This document shows positions 1-7,727 of a stretch of DNA of 45,978 bases, piece after piece. Within the stretch, counting starts at the first letter, position 1, and every line of letters begins with the position of its first letter. The translations under genes were made by a program, and so were the position numbers. This DNA comes from Dehalococcoidia bacterium (GTDB taxonomy: Bacteria; Chloroflexota; Dehalococcoidia; Dehalococcoidales; Fen-1064): positions 68,835-114,812 of the forward strand of contig DUFD01000045.1 in assembly GCA_011171075.1 (NCBI GenBank), in the 5' to 3' direction. The notes below the pieces were generated by a model, which was not told the origin of the DNA, did not search any database, and was given only the letters and a program-made list of their open reading frames with translations.

Positions 1-2482
1 CTACGTGTGGCTCTTTAATGAGGGTAAGAACACTACCGCAGCAATGTGCCCACTCGCGGTTGTGCTCCATTTCGACAAGCTCTACGCCCGGTATGGCCGT
101 GACCATATCACGAGGGGCATCATAAACACTGGAGACTCGCCCTATATGACAGGAATCATGTAGTGTGACTGTAATCTCTTTGCCTGTTTCTGGAAAACTG
201 AACTGGCTGTTTTTTATCTGCTCGGCGATAACCTCGCTATAGTGCTTGCCGGTAATGCCGTAGTCTATACCCAGTCTCTCCGCCCAGCGGGGGTATATCT
301 GGCGCCACATCATGTCACAGGCAGGGCAGGAGGTAACCACGGTATCGGCACCGACCTCTCTGATAGCAGCGATGTTCTTCTTCATCGTCTCGACGAAGAT
401 ATCCCACTTACCAGCGACGAGCATTGGTGTGCCGCAGCAGTTCTCCTTATTACCAGCGTAGGTAAAATCTACTCCAGCGGCGTCAAGAAGACGCACCGCA
501 GCAATGGCGATATCTGTCTCCACATGGCTGGCTGTGCAGCCGGCGAAATAGGCTACCTTCGCCTTATGCGATGGTCCGTGCTTCTCCCAGAGCTCCTCGG
601 GAAACCAGTCGGAGCGGTTCTCACGATAAGCGGCCCAGATATCGCCCTCCTTGGTAAGTGAGGCTGCCATCATCTCGAACGGTGGGAAGGTCATTTTCTT
701 TTCCTCATTGATGAGCTGACCGCGTAGCTTCATCCAGGAGGACTCAATAGGTAACGATGCCGAGCAACGCAGATTGCACAGCTCACACGTGGTACAGACG
801 AGGATTGTATCCACCATGAACTGGTCCCATTCCTCCCGTCCCTCCATATACTCGCGTAGCCAGTACCACTTTCCACGTGGGCTCTGGCTTTCCCATCCGC
901 GCCCATAGAACTGGTCGCACTCGCGGACACAGTATCCACACTGCGAGCAGCCATAAGCATACCAGACGATGTCGGCAGGTATGGACCGAACTGGTTTGGT
1001 CGTCCTTTCCCCGACACGTGTAATTAGGCGGTTACCAAGGAAGCGGATAATGGGTTCGAAAACTCCCGCTATACTCACTAGGCTGCCGACAGCCCCCCCG
1101 TTAACAACCTTACCGGGATTGAGGATGCCCTTCGGGTCAATTCTTCTCTTAAAATCCTTCAGGCGGAGTAAAATATCCTTACCCATTATCTTTTTAGCCT
1201 TACCGGTGAAATAAATCCCGGTGGAGTAGGGATACCCCCCGTATTTTTCGGCTATCTTCATGGCAGTCAACGCCAACCCGAAGATAAAATTATAGGAAAG
1301 GTGACGCTGGTCGCTGGGGATAAAGCCGAGTATGACTACCTCAGGCTCACCGCAGGCACCTTCACGGATAACGATACCTTCCTTTACCACCGGTTGGTCA
1401 ATCTTGTTTTCAATCTCGATCATAACATCGCCCAGTCTGGCGAGTGGTATGACCACCTCCGCTGGCACCAAACTCGGCCCCAGGCGCTTCACAAGCATTA
1501 TCTTGAACCGGTTCTCCCATTCATGTTCGGCGATACGTTGGCTGAGTAACTCCGCCTGGCACGGTTTCATAACCTCGTCAAGTCTATCCATCACTGCCTT
1601 TCTGTACCTTCTACGGAAAGTCAGTGTCATGATATAGGAGGCTGGCAGTAGCACCCTTTCTTCCACGGGATACTCGAAGCGTTCCAGTAATGGTGCCCTG
1701 TTCTTGAGTTCGGCCATACGCGGGTTGATGAAAATCAACGACCAGATGGGAAGCTTCTGCTCGATAATATTCTCTGCCATCTTCTGCAGACCATAGATAT
1801 CAGGGCAACCGATGGCAACAACGTCCAGGTCTTCTAGCGACTGTACTAGCAATGTGACCTCGCTAATGAGCCCAGTTATACCCTCGGCAGATGATATAAG
1901 GTCGAGGTCATCGTCACTAAACACCCGGACCGAACCATCTGGCATGACTACCCTGGCACTCAGGACGTTATCACGAAACCACCCTGCCTCGAACGAACCG
2001 ATACCAGCACCTCCCTGCGCAAGCCAGCCGCCGACAGTGGCCGACGGGTAGCTGGAGGGGTAGAGTCGAAGGGTCAGCCCTTGCTTCATTAATTCTCTGT
2101 CCAACTCCTCCCAGACGATGCCGGACTCCACTGTTACAGTATTCTGGGTCGTGTCAATCTCTTTTATAGCACGCATGCGGTAGAAATCGACGACGACACC
2201 TCGTTTGACCGGAATAACACCACCGTAACCTGAAGAGGCGCCGCCGCGCGGGGTCAGGGCTACCCTTCTACTGCTTGCCCATCTGACCAGTTCTATCAGT
2301 TCTGCCTCTGTCTGCGGTTGCACTACGGCATCTGGAACAGTATTGCCTATAAAGGGTTTAACCAGCCCAGGTATTGCGGCGATATCGTGCCCGTATAGCT
2401 TTCTTTCTAACTTGCGAAAGGACACGCGGGTATCGAACATCTTCTGGAGGTCAAATTGTAGCTCTTTGCCATTTATGCCCAT
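1..2482 (-). CDS. FAD-linked oxidase fused to Fe-S (CCG domain) oxidoreductase, GlcD-GlcF type, partial
   Basis: An open frame of at least 827 codons runs off the left edge without a stop. The start is ATG 2482, behind an AGGAGG at a 4-base gap. Residues about 35-250 form an FAD_binding_4 domain (TPRGGASSGYGG is the flavin-binding loop), followed by an FAD-oxidase C-terminal domain to about 470. Ferredoxin-like cysteines come next: CSQCGYCVREC near residue 510 and CTTCELCNLRC near 565. Two CCG cysteine-rich repeats follow (ENCCGTP near 680, AHCCG near 814). The order matches GlcD fused to GlcF, i.e. a membrane-associated or cytosolic 2-hydroxyacid (glycolate or D-lactate type) dehydrogenase passing electrons from FAD to Fe-S clusters. 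The substrate cannot be read from sequence. The C-terminus is outside the window. Confidence 0.88.
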   Translation of the reverse strand, partial: MGINGKELQFDLQKMFDTRVSFRKLERKLYGHDIAAIPGLVKPFIGNTVPDAVVQPQTEAELIELVRWASSRRVALTPRGGASSGYGGVIPVKRGVVVDFYRMRAIKEIDTTQNTVTVESGIVWEELDRELMKQGLTLRLYPSSYPSATVGGWLAQGGAGIGSFEAGWFRDNVLSARVVMPDGSVRVFSDDDLDLISSAEGITGLISEVTLLVQSLEDLDVVAIGCPDIYGLQKMAENIIEQKLPIWSLIFINPRMAELKNRAPLLERFEYPVEERVLLPASYIMTLTFRRRYRKAVMDRLDEVMKPCQAELLSQRIAEHEWENRFKIMLVKRLGPSLVPAEVVIPLARLGDVMIEIENKIDQPVVKEGIVIREGACGEPEVVILGFIPSDQRHLSYNFIFGLALTAMKIAEKYGGYPYSTGIYFTGKAKKIMGKDILLRLKDFKRRIDPKGILNPGKVVNGGAVGSLVSIAGVFEPIIRFLGNRLITRVGERTTKPVRSIPADIVWYAYGCSQCGYCVRECDQFYGRGWESQSPRGKWYWLREYMEGREEWDQFMVDTILVCTTCELCNLRCSASLPIESSWMKLRGQLINEEKKMTFPPFEMMAASLTKEGDIWAAYRENRSDWFPEELWEKHGPSHKAKVAYFAGCTASHVETDIAIAAVRLLDAAGVDFTYAGNKENCCGTPMLVAGKWDIFVETMKKNIAAIREVGADTVVTSCPACDMMWRQIYPRWAERLGIDYGITGKHYSEVIAEQIKNSQFSFPETGKEITVTLHDSCHIGRVSSVYDAPRDMVTAIPGVELVEMEHNREWAHCCGSVLTLIKEPHV

Positions 2483-2521
2483 TTCGCCTCCTTTCTATGA
2501 CTGATATCATTGCCCTCATTA

Positions 2522-2542
2522 AGTGATTTAATCACTCTTATA
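2522..2542 (-). promoter_or_regulatory. Candidate -10 box and palindromic operator of the GlcD-GlcF fusion gene
   Basis: On the minus strand a TATAAG -10-like box (2537-2542) is followed directly by a perfect 15-base palindrome, AGTGATT-T-AATCACT (2522-2536). The palindrome would cover the transcription start, about 40 bases upstream of the start codon. That is where a repressor would sit. No good -35 box is visible, and the regulator is not identified. Confidence 0.4.
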
Positions 2543-3091
2543 CGCTGGAATACGGTAGGTTTATGCACAATGTTCGATTGCCCGAGGTAGAGCATGCCGA
2601 ACCGTACGCCTGGTTATTTACACGGCACATAGACGCCTCCTCCTAATACTAACTAGAATGCTAGCCATTCTAACACTAAAAAAATCGAAAGTCATTATTG
2701 AGGTTATAGAAATTTCGTTGAACGTATAGAGGAATTCTTCAGAGGCTGTTTGAAGACGTCAAGTGAAAGAAGATTAGCTCACGTTGGAAACATTCCGATC
2801 CGGTTTTAAGAGAAATGAATTGATTCTGACTTTGCAGTGGTTTGTGGTCTGATGCTTGGTCTAAAACACAGTAATTCTTCTGAGATTCTAAAGGTTCTTT
2901 ATTTTTTATCCTTGCGTAGTGCATACCGTGTTACCATCTTTATCGAAAATGTGTAACTCTATTTATTGATTTAGTATTGAAACGTGTTCTGATATGCAGG
3001 ATAATAACGACACTCCAATGTATAGTATTCAATAAAGAGTGTTCATCTGGTTATACCATTTCCAAGAGCATACAAGAATAAATCGTGTGGG
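2543..3091. other. AT-rich intergenic region, nothing recognised
   Basis: About 550 bases lie between the oxidoreductase promoter and the FHA gene. I find no tRNA, repeat array or recognisable coding sequence on either strand. The one short minus-strand open frame (2739-2924) has no ribosome binding site and its translation resembles nothing I know. The stretch is clearly more AT-rich than its surroundings, as expected for non-coding or recently acquired DNA. Confidence 0.5.
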
Positions 3092-3781
3092 GTGGTGAAC
3101 GTGACTGAGAAGAAAGGCTTTCTGCGATTGGAAAAGGGTCGTGTTGAGAGCTATGACGAGTATGACGCGATCCCGTTGTGCGCATATATAACAGTTATAG
3201 GTCGCTCGCCGGGTCGCAGTGATACTGACTTAAAACATCCCGACATAGAAATCAGGGATGACTTCGTGTCTCGTAGTCACCTCAGTATCACCTACATCGA
3301 GAGCGAAGACGCTTATATAATGCAGGAGAGAGATGGAGGGACGAGGAATGGGACGTTTCTCAATGAGGAACGGATTCAACCAAGCAAGACTTACCCGCTG
3401 AAAAATGGCGACCTGATAGGGCTGGCCCTCGTGGTCACCGAAGTCGTAGACAGTGATAATGTTGGGGTGGTCTCCAAGGCGTCCCATTGCCTGGGCCTCA
3501 CGCTTGATGCGGGTGCGGTCCTTACTGTTGAGCTTTTCGGTCTTTATCAGGGCGAAGGCGACGTCACGGTCGAGGGTATTATCGTGGGCGAGGTATACTT
3601 TCTTCTTGCCGCCCTCACCGAGGAATTTCTTTACTATGTAGCGGCCGCTGGCAAAGGAGGTGGGTTCGGGTATGTGTGGCGTTTCGGGAATCGGCGCGGG
3701 TGCTGGTTCGGCCAGCGGGTGGCCACATTCACCGCAGTAGCCCTCTCCAGGTTCATTAACTGCGTGACAGGATGGACATAG
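3092..3781 (+). CDS. FHA-domain protein whose C-terminal half is antisense kinase sequence (chimeric ORF)
   Basis: The start is GTG at 3092 (GTG 3095 is equally possible). Residues about 30-112 are a clear FHA phosphothreonine-binding domain: the GRSPGR strand, VSRSHL and RNGTFLN carry the conserved Gly-Arg, Ser-Arg-x-His and Asn-Gly positions. After the strand ending GDLIGLA (3409-3429) the protein stops looking like an FHA protein. The remaining ~115 residues are simply the antisense of a protein kinase coding sequence. The true gene is therefore cut at about 3416-3427 and the frame stays open by chance. An isolated FHA domain could still bind phosphoproteins, but this product is probably non-native. 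FHA proteins commonly partner Ser/Thr kinases, and a kinase remnant is what it is joined to. Confidence 0.7.
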   Translation: MVNVTEKKGFLRLEKGRVESYDEYDAIPLCAYITVIGRSPGRSDTDLKHPDIEIRDDFVSRSHLSITYIESEDAYIMQERDGGTRNGTFLNEERIQPSKTYPLKNGDLIGLALVVTEVVDSDNVGVVSKASHCLGLTLDAGAVLTVELFGLYQGEGDVTVEGIIVGEVYFLLAALTEEFLYYVAAAGKGGGFGYVWRFGNRRGCWFGQRVATFTAVALSRFINCVTGWT

Positions 3782-3859
3782 TATCTGGAGCGGCGAACCA
3801 CATTTAGAGCAGAACTTACGTCCTTCACGATTCTCTGTCTAGCACTTTGGGCATTTCAC
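3413..3859 (-). pseudogene. Zinc-ribbon Ser/Thr protein kinase, 5' fragment with in-frame stop
   Basis: Read from GTG 3859, the minus strand gives a zinc-ribbon N-terminus (KCPKC, then KFCSKCG, CPSC, YCGECG), a Pro-rich linker and the start of a kinase domain. The kinase part shows a Gly-rich loop (FLGEGGKKKVYLAHD), a lysine-containing strand (VAFALIKTE) and REAQAMGRLGDHPNIITVYD, typical of bacterial Hanks-type kinases. Codon 7 is TAG (3839-3841), where a Gln codon (CAG) would fit the family. The coding similarity ends at GDHEGQPY, exactly where the FHA gene begins on the other strand, so the catalytic loop and everything after it are missing. It is a dead fragment: one nonsense mutation plus a 3' truncation. 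Confidence 0.8.
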
Positions 3860-4057
3860 GACTCACTCGCAGGCACAGGCTCGGTGCTCACAGTCTAGAG
3901 GTAAACTAAAGCGATGTCAAGGGTATTAATGTGTGACGTTGAGGCTAAATCAGTCTATGCGGCATACCGCAAACATTTTACCAAGAATACAAGTCACAAT
4001 ATGACGAACTGTTACCCTCCCTGTATTGCAGCAGTATTCTGAATAAGCAAAGGTTCG

Positions 4058-4066
4058 TGGTATACT
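4058..4066 (+). promoter_or_regulatory. Candidate extended -10 promoter of the nitrogenase-like operon
   Basis: TGGTATACT is a good extended -10 element (TG-n-TATACT). No convincing -35 box lies 16-18 bases upstream, which is tolerated with an extended -10. Transcription would start near 4073, giving a leader of roughly 50 bases before the first ATG at 4126. Confidence 0.45.
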
Positions 4067-4125
4067 GATATCAATTGGCAAGACAGTTGCTCTGACAATG
4101 GTAAAAGGAAAGGGCAGTAAAAAGA

Positions 4126-5529
4126 ATGGATAACGACTATATTGCCTTCCAGGGTAGTTTACAGCAGCTACTGGAGAAGGTGGAAAGCGGCGAAATGGTG
4201 CCCAAGTTGCAGGCTTCGCATGCTCCCCCATGTAAATTCTGGACAGCCTTTATGGTGGTCAACGGTATCAGGCATATGGCACCGGTCATACACGGCCCCA
4301 CCGGTTGTACCTATGGCGTCGCCAACGCATATAAACTAACGAGCTGCGAATACCGCGGCGTTCCCCTGGAGCCTACCGCTTGTACTGCACTGGACGAGAG
4401 TAATGTCGTCTATGGCGGGGAGGGTAAGCTGGTTGAAGCTATCAAGGAGGTGGAGGATAGATACCAGCCGGAACTCATTGCTGTCCTTTCCTGCTGTTGT
4501 TCCGGCATTATCGGCGATGACGTTGAGACCATAGCCAGGGATGCAGAGAAATCAGTCAATGCTAGGGTCATTGCGATACGCAGCGAAGGATTTGGAGGCG
4601 ACTTCCGCAGCGGTTTCGAGGATGCCTTCAGGGCTGTTATGGACCTGATGGAACCCCCAAGGCAGACCAGGGAGAACACTATCAATATTCTTGGTGCTCG
4701 CGTGGGACCAACCTACACTGAGTGGCTGGAAGACCTGGACGAGATTAAGAGGCTAGTCAGTGCTATCGGCGTCGAAATCAATGCGGTTCTCTGTGGAGGG
4801 TGTACGCTGGACGAGATACGACGGGCCCGTGAGGTAAAACTAAATGCATCGTGGTGCTACGACTGGGGACAGAAGTTGGGCGACCTCATGCAGGAGAGGT
4901 TCGGTATTCCGTATAGCCGTACTGGCCAGCCCTATGGTCTGCGAGCAACCGAGGAATGGCTTATGGGTGTGGCGGAACCACTAGGGCTGGAGAAGCCGGC
5001 GAGAGAGCTTCTTGGAAAAGAAACAGACCAGGTCAGGGCCGAATTGGAGTCCCTGCGAAGGAATCTCGGCGGTAAAACTGCCATTATTGAAGTGGCCGAG
5101 TTCCCTGGCCCCATCAGGGCCCTTTCTTTGGCCAGGATGGCAGAGGAATTTGGTGCAAAGCCTGTGGTGGTCAACATTCATCCATATACCATCAAAGAAC
5201 GGATGCCAAGTATTAAATTCCTTATAGAATCGGGGCAGAACCCGGAGGTAGTGCTGACAAAAGGTCTGTTCTCACTTGGTACCTTTCGTTCTTCACGAAG
5301 AACAGAGCTTGAAATACGGCAACTTGTCACCGGTTACGATAATGCTATCTTCCTTGGTACCCCGATGCGACAGCCCGGTATACCACAAGTAAATCTGACC
5401 ACCCGTACTGGCTTCCCCCAGTACGGATTTCCAGGAATTCGTAACATCGCTAGGTTGGTTGAATCTGCTGTGGCTCATGCCGCCCGACCGCGTTCCAAGC
5501 TGTTCCGGCAGGTCCTGTATGGAGGTTAA
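4126..5529 (+). CDS. Nitrogenase component 1 type protein, NifD-like (alpha) subunit
   Basis: The product has 467 residues and belongs to the oxidoreductase/nitrogenase component 1 family. The three alpha-side P-cluster cysteines of NifD have counterparts: Cys36 (HAPPCKFW), Cys61 (HGPTGCTYG) and Cys124 (SCCCSGIIGDD). Cys244 (NASWCYDWGQK) aligns with the NifD cofactor ligand Cys275. The NifD cofactor ligand His442 falls on Tyr433 in the segment QYGFPG, and the region around NifD Gln191/His195 reads EGFGGDFRSGFED, so both residues are absent. It should form an alpha2beta2 reductase with the next gene and receive electrons from the NifH-like protein. The pattern argues for a nitrogenase-like reductase binding a NifB-derived cluster, not a dinitrogenase. 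It is also shorter than NifD (about 480-490). The substrate is unknown. First gene of a four-gene operon. Confidence 0.85.
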   Translation: MDNDYIAFQGSLQQLLEKVESGEMVPKLQASHAPPCKFWTAFMVVNGIRHMAPVIHGPTGCTYGVANAYKLTSCEYRGVPLEPTACTALDESNVVYGGEGKLVEAIKEVEDRYQPELIAVLSCCCSGIIGDDVETIARDAEKSVNARVIAIRSEGFGGDFRSGFEDAFRAVMDLMEPPRQTRENTINILGARVGPTYTEWLEDLDEIKRLVSAIGVEINAVLCGGCTLDEIRRAREVKLNASWCYDWGQKLGDLMQERFGIPYSRTGQPYGLRATEEWLMGVAEPLGLEKPARELLGKETDQVRAELESLRRNLGGKTAIIEVAEFPGPIRALSLARMAEEFGAKPVVVNIHPYTIKERMPSIKFLIESGQNPEVVLTKGLFSLGTFRSSRRTELEIRQLVTGYDNAIFLGTPMRQPGIPQVNLTTRTGFPQYGFPGIRNIARLVESAVAHAARPRSKLFRQVLYGG

Positions 5530-5534
5530 GACTT

Positions 5535-6878
5535 ATGGCCACTGAACATGAATTCCTGACACGTACAGCAGAGAGGTGTCACGACCCCTATCTACGCTGC
5601 GCCCTGTACGGAGCAGCCCAGGCCGTTCTTGGCATCAGTGGGTGCTGCGTTCTGGCCCACGCACCGCAGGGCTGTAACATGCTGGTCAACTCGGCTTTTG
5701 GCTGGCAGGACGCCGATTACACAGAAACACTAACTCTTTGCACCAAGCTCTGTGAGGATGAAATCGTCCACGGTGGTGAAGAACTACTTACACGAACAAT
5801 CCTTGAAGCCCGGGAATTCAGTATACCAATCATGTTTATACTGAGTGCCTGCGGGCCGGAGATTGTCGGTGATGACATTACGGCTGTCTGTGAAGAGGTG
5901 CAGAGCCAGGTGGACTTTAAACTGGTGCCCATCCAGTGTGCTGGCTTCCGTGGCTCTCAATATGATGGCACGGATATCGCTCTGGAAGTACTGCTGAAGA
6001 ACCTGGTGACGGACACGGGACAGAAGATAGCTAATTCTGTCTGCCTCATCGCTCCTCATGCCAATGCTAACCCCACTTGGGTGGGTGATTTAAGGTGGGT
6101 ACAGGATGTACTTGCACAAATGGGAGTCCAAGTGACTGCCACTATCACTCATGGGACAGCCCTCAGTGACTTCGAGAAGATATCTGCAAGTGAGGCTTCA
6201 ATCTTGCTCAGCTTTGACTGTGGACAGAAGGCAGTAGACTACCTGTCGACAGAGTTTGGAATTGAGCAGGTATGCAAGGATATACCACTTCCTGTAGGAT
6301 TTGGCAATACTCGCCGCTGGTTGTCGGAGCTGGCTGAGCATTTCGGTGCCGGCGAGGTGGCTGACAGGCTGATTACCGAGGGAGAGAAGATGGTAGTTGA
6401 GGTATGTCGGCGGAAGGGACTGGAACAGTTTTTCATGCACCGGGCTCCGTCAGCTATCGTTACTGATGCCACCATAGGCATCCCCTTGGTACGCTTCATC
6501 AGCGAAGACCTGGAAATGCTTCCCGAGCTGATCTGCCTCCGGTCATCGCAGGAAAAGTCCAAAGAGATCCTGGAGAAAGAGCTAAAAGAGCTCAGCCTCA
6601 ATCCCCGGGTAATATATGGGGCTGACGTCTATCAATCCAGTACGGCGTTAGCAGAGTCCCGACCAGAGGCGGTATTCGGCAGCAACATCGAGAAACATGG
6701 CATTGAGGAACTCGATATACCATTTATATTCCTGATAGCCTCCCCGACAATGCGCTTCCGTATGATTGACCGCGAGTATTTCGGCTATACGGGTATGCTT
6801 AATCTTATTGAGTTTATTCAGAATGATTGGCGAGAAAGGTATCGGTCACGGCAGCGCCGGTACCAGGCAAGGTGGTAG
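5535..6878 (+). CDS. Nitrogenase component 1 type protein, NifK-like (beta) subunit
   Basis: The product has 447 residues, and its gene starts 5 bases after the NifD-like gene with its GGAGG inside that gene's end. Beta-side P-cluster cysteines are recognisable: Cys22 (RCALYGAAQ), Cys47 (HAPQGCNM) and Cys106 (SACGPEIVGDD). A later segment (SFDCGQKAVDYLSTEFGIE) matches the position where component 1 proteins recognise their cofactor or partner. The C-terminus (REYFGYTGMLNLIEFI) is typical of the beta/NifK-NifN side. It lacks the long N-terminal extension of Mo-nitrogenase NifK (about 520 residues). It is expected to pair with the upstream protein, with P-cluster-like [8Fe-7S] or [4Fe-4S] centres at the interface. 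It could instead be a NifN-like scaffold subunit, but no second D/K pair is present. Confidence 0.83.
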   Translation: MATEHEFLTRTAERCHDPYLRCALYGAAQAVLGISGCCVLAHAPQGCNMLVNSAFGWQDADYTETLTLCTKLCEDEIVHGGEELLTRTILEAREFSIPIMFILSACGPEIVGDDITAVCEEVQSQVDFKLVPIQCAGFRGSQYDGTDIALEVLLKNLVTDTGQKIANSVCLIAPHANANPTWVGDLRWVQDVLAQMGVQVTATITHGTALSDFEKISASEASILLSFDCGQKAVDYLSTEFGIEQVCKDIPLPVGFGNTRRWLSELAEHFGAGEVADRLITEGEKMVVEVCRRKGLEQFFMHRAPSAIVTDATIGIPLVRFISEDLEMLPELICLRSSQEKSKEILEKELKELSLNPRVIYGADVYQSSTALAESRPEAVFGSNIEKHGIEELDIPFIFLIASPTMRFRMIDREYFGYTGMLNLIEFIQNDWRERYRSRQRRYQARW

Positions 6879-6881
6879 ATA

Positions 6882-7727
6882 ATGAAACAGATTGCGATAT
6901 ACGGTAAAGGTGGCATTGGTAAAAGCACGATATCATCTAATCTCTCCATGGCCCTCCGCGAAAATGGATTGAAGGTGATGCAGGTTGGTTGCGACCCGAA
7001 GAGAGACTCCACTAGGTCTTTGACTAGCGGCCGGCTTATACCTACCGTCCTCGAGACCTATCGGGAGCGTCTGAGGCTAGGGCAGGATCAGTACACTATC
7101 TCTCTTGAAGACATTGTCTTCCAGGGGCCGGGTGGAGTGTACTGTGTGGAGTCCGGCGGGCCTGAGCCAGGGGTTGGCTGCGCTGGTCGGGGAGTATTAA
7201 CAGCAATTCAGATTCTCAGAGACCTAAAGGCTTACGAGACGTATGACCTGGATGTGGTTATCTACGACGTCCTTGGCGACGTTGTCTGTGGCGGCTTCGC
7301 ACAGCCTATCCGTCAGGGATTTGCCCGGGAGATATACTTGGTCTGCTCAGGAGCCTTTATGAGCCTTTATGCCGCCAACAATATCGCCAAGGGTATTCAG
7401 CGCCTGGCGAGACGGGGGCAGACCGGTCTGGCCGGTGTCATCTGTAACAGCGGTGGCGACGAGGGCCTTGAAAAAAAAGTAATCTCTGATTTCGCTGAGC
7501 GGATTGGTAGCAAGCTTGTTCACTTCGTTCCACGTAGTCCCATCATCCAGGCTTGTGAGGTAGAGAGTAGGACTGTTATTGAGCTTTCTCCTGACTCTGT
7601 AGAGGCCGGGGGATTTCAGGAAATGGCACAAAAGGTGATGAACAGTGACCCTCCCGTTATCCCAACTCCTGTGGAAGAATTATCTGAACTCGAGGAACTG
7701 TACCGCCGGCACCTGGATAATCGATAG
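6882..7727 (+). CDS. NifH-like reductase (Fe protein)
   Basis: The product has 281 residues, starting 3 bases after the NifK-like gene. It is an ATP-dependent electron donor of the NifH/BchL/CfbC family. Walker A is GKGGIGKST (8-16); the switch region reads GCDPKRDSTR (36-45). The two cysteines that bridge the dimer's single [4Fe-4S] cluster are Cys100 (GVGCAGRGV) and Cys136 (LGDVVCGGFA). Arg103 sits where NifH Arg100, the site of ADP-ribosylation in some diazotrophs, is found. The sequence is closer in feel to true NifH than to BchL. It should dock on the NifDK-like complex and feed it single electrons with ATP hydrolysis. No draT/draG gene is visible in the window. Confidence 0.9.
   Translation: MKQIAIYGKGGIGKSTISSNLSMALRENGLKVMQVGCDPKRDSTRSLTSGRLIPTVLETYRERLRLGQDQYTISLEDIVFQGPGGVYCVESGGPEPGVGCAGRGVLTAIQILRDLKAYETYDLDVVIYDVLGDVVCGGFAQPIRQGFAREIYLVCSGAFMSLYAANNIAKGIQRLARRGQTGLAGVICNSGGDEGLEKKVISDFAERIGSKLVHFVPRSPIIQACEVESRTVIELSPDSVEAGGFQEMAQKVMNSDPPVIPTPVEELSELEELYRRHLDNR

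Noticed and set aside
242-2051. Several plus-strand open frames of 79-139 codons
   Set aside because: All lie antisense to the large FAD/Fe-S oxidoreductase that runs off the left edge.
2739-2924. 61-codon minus-strand open frame in the AT-rich gap
   Set aside because: No ribosome binding site, no recognisable sequence, and composition fits chance.
3428-3781. Genuine C-terminal domain of the FHA protein
   Set aside because: The reverse strand of this stretch encodes an excellent zinc-ribbon/kinase N-terminus, so the plus-strand reading is a shadow.
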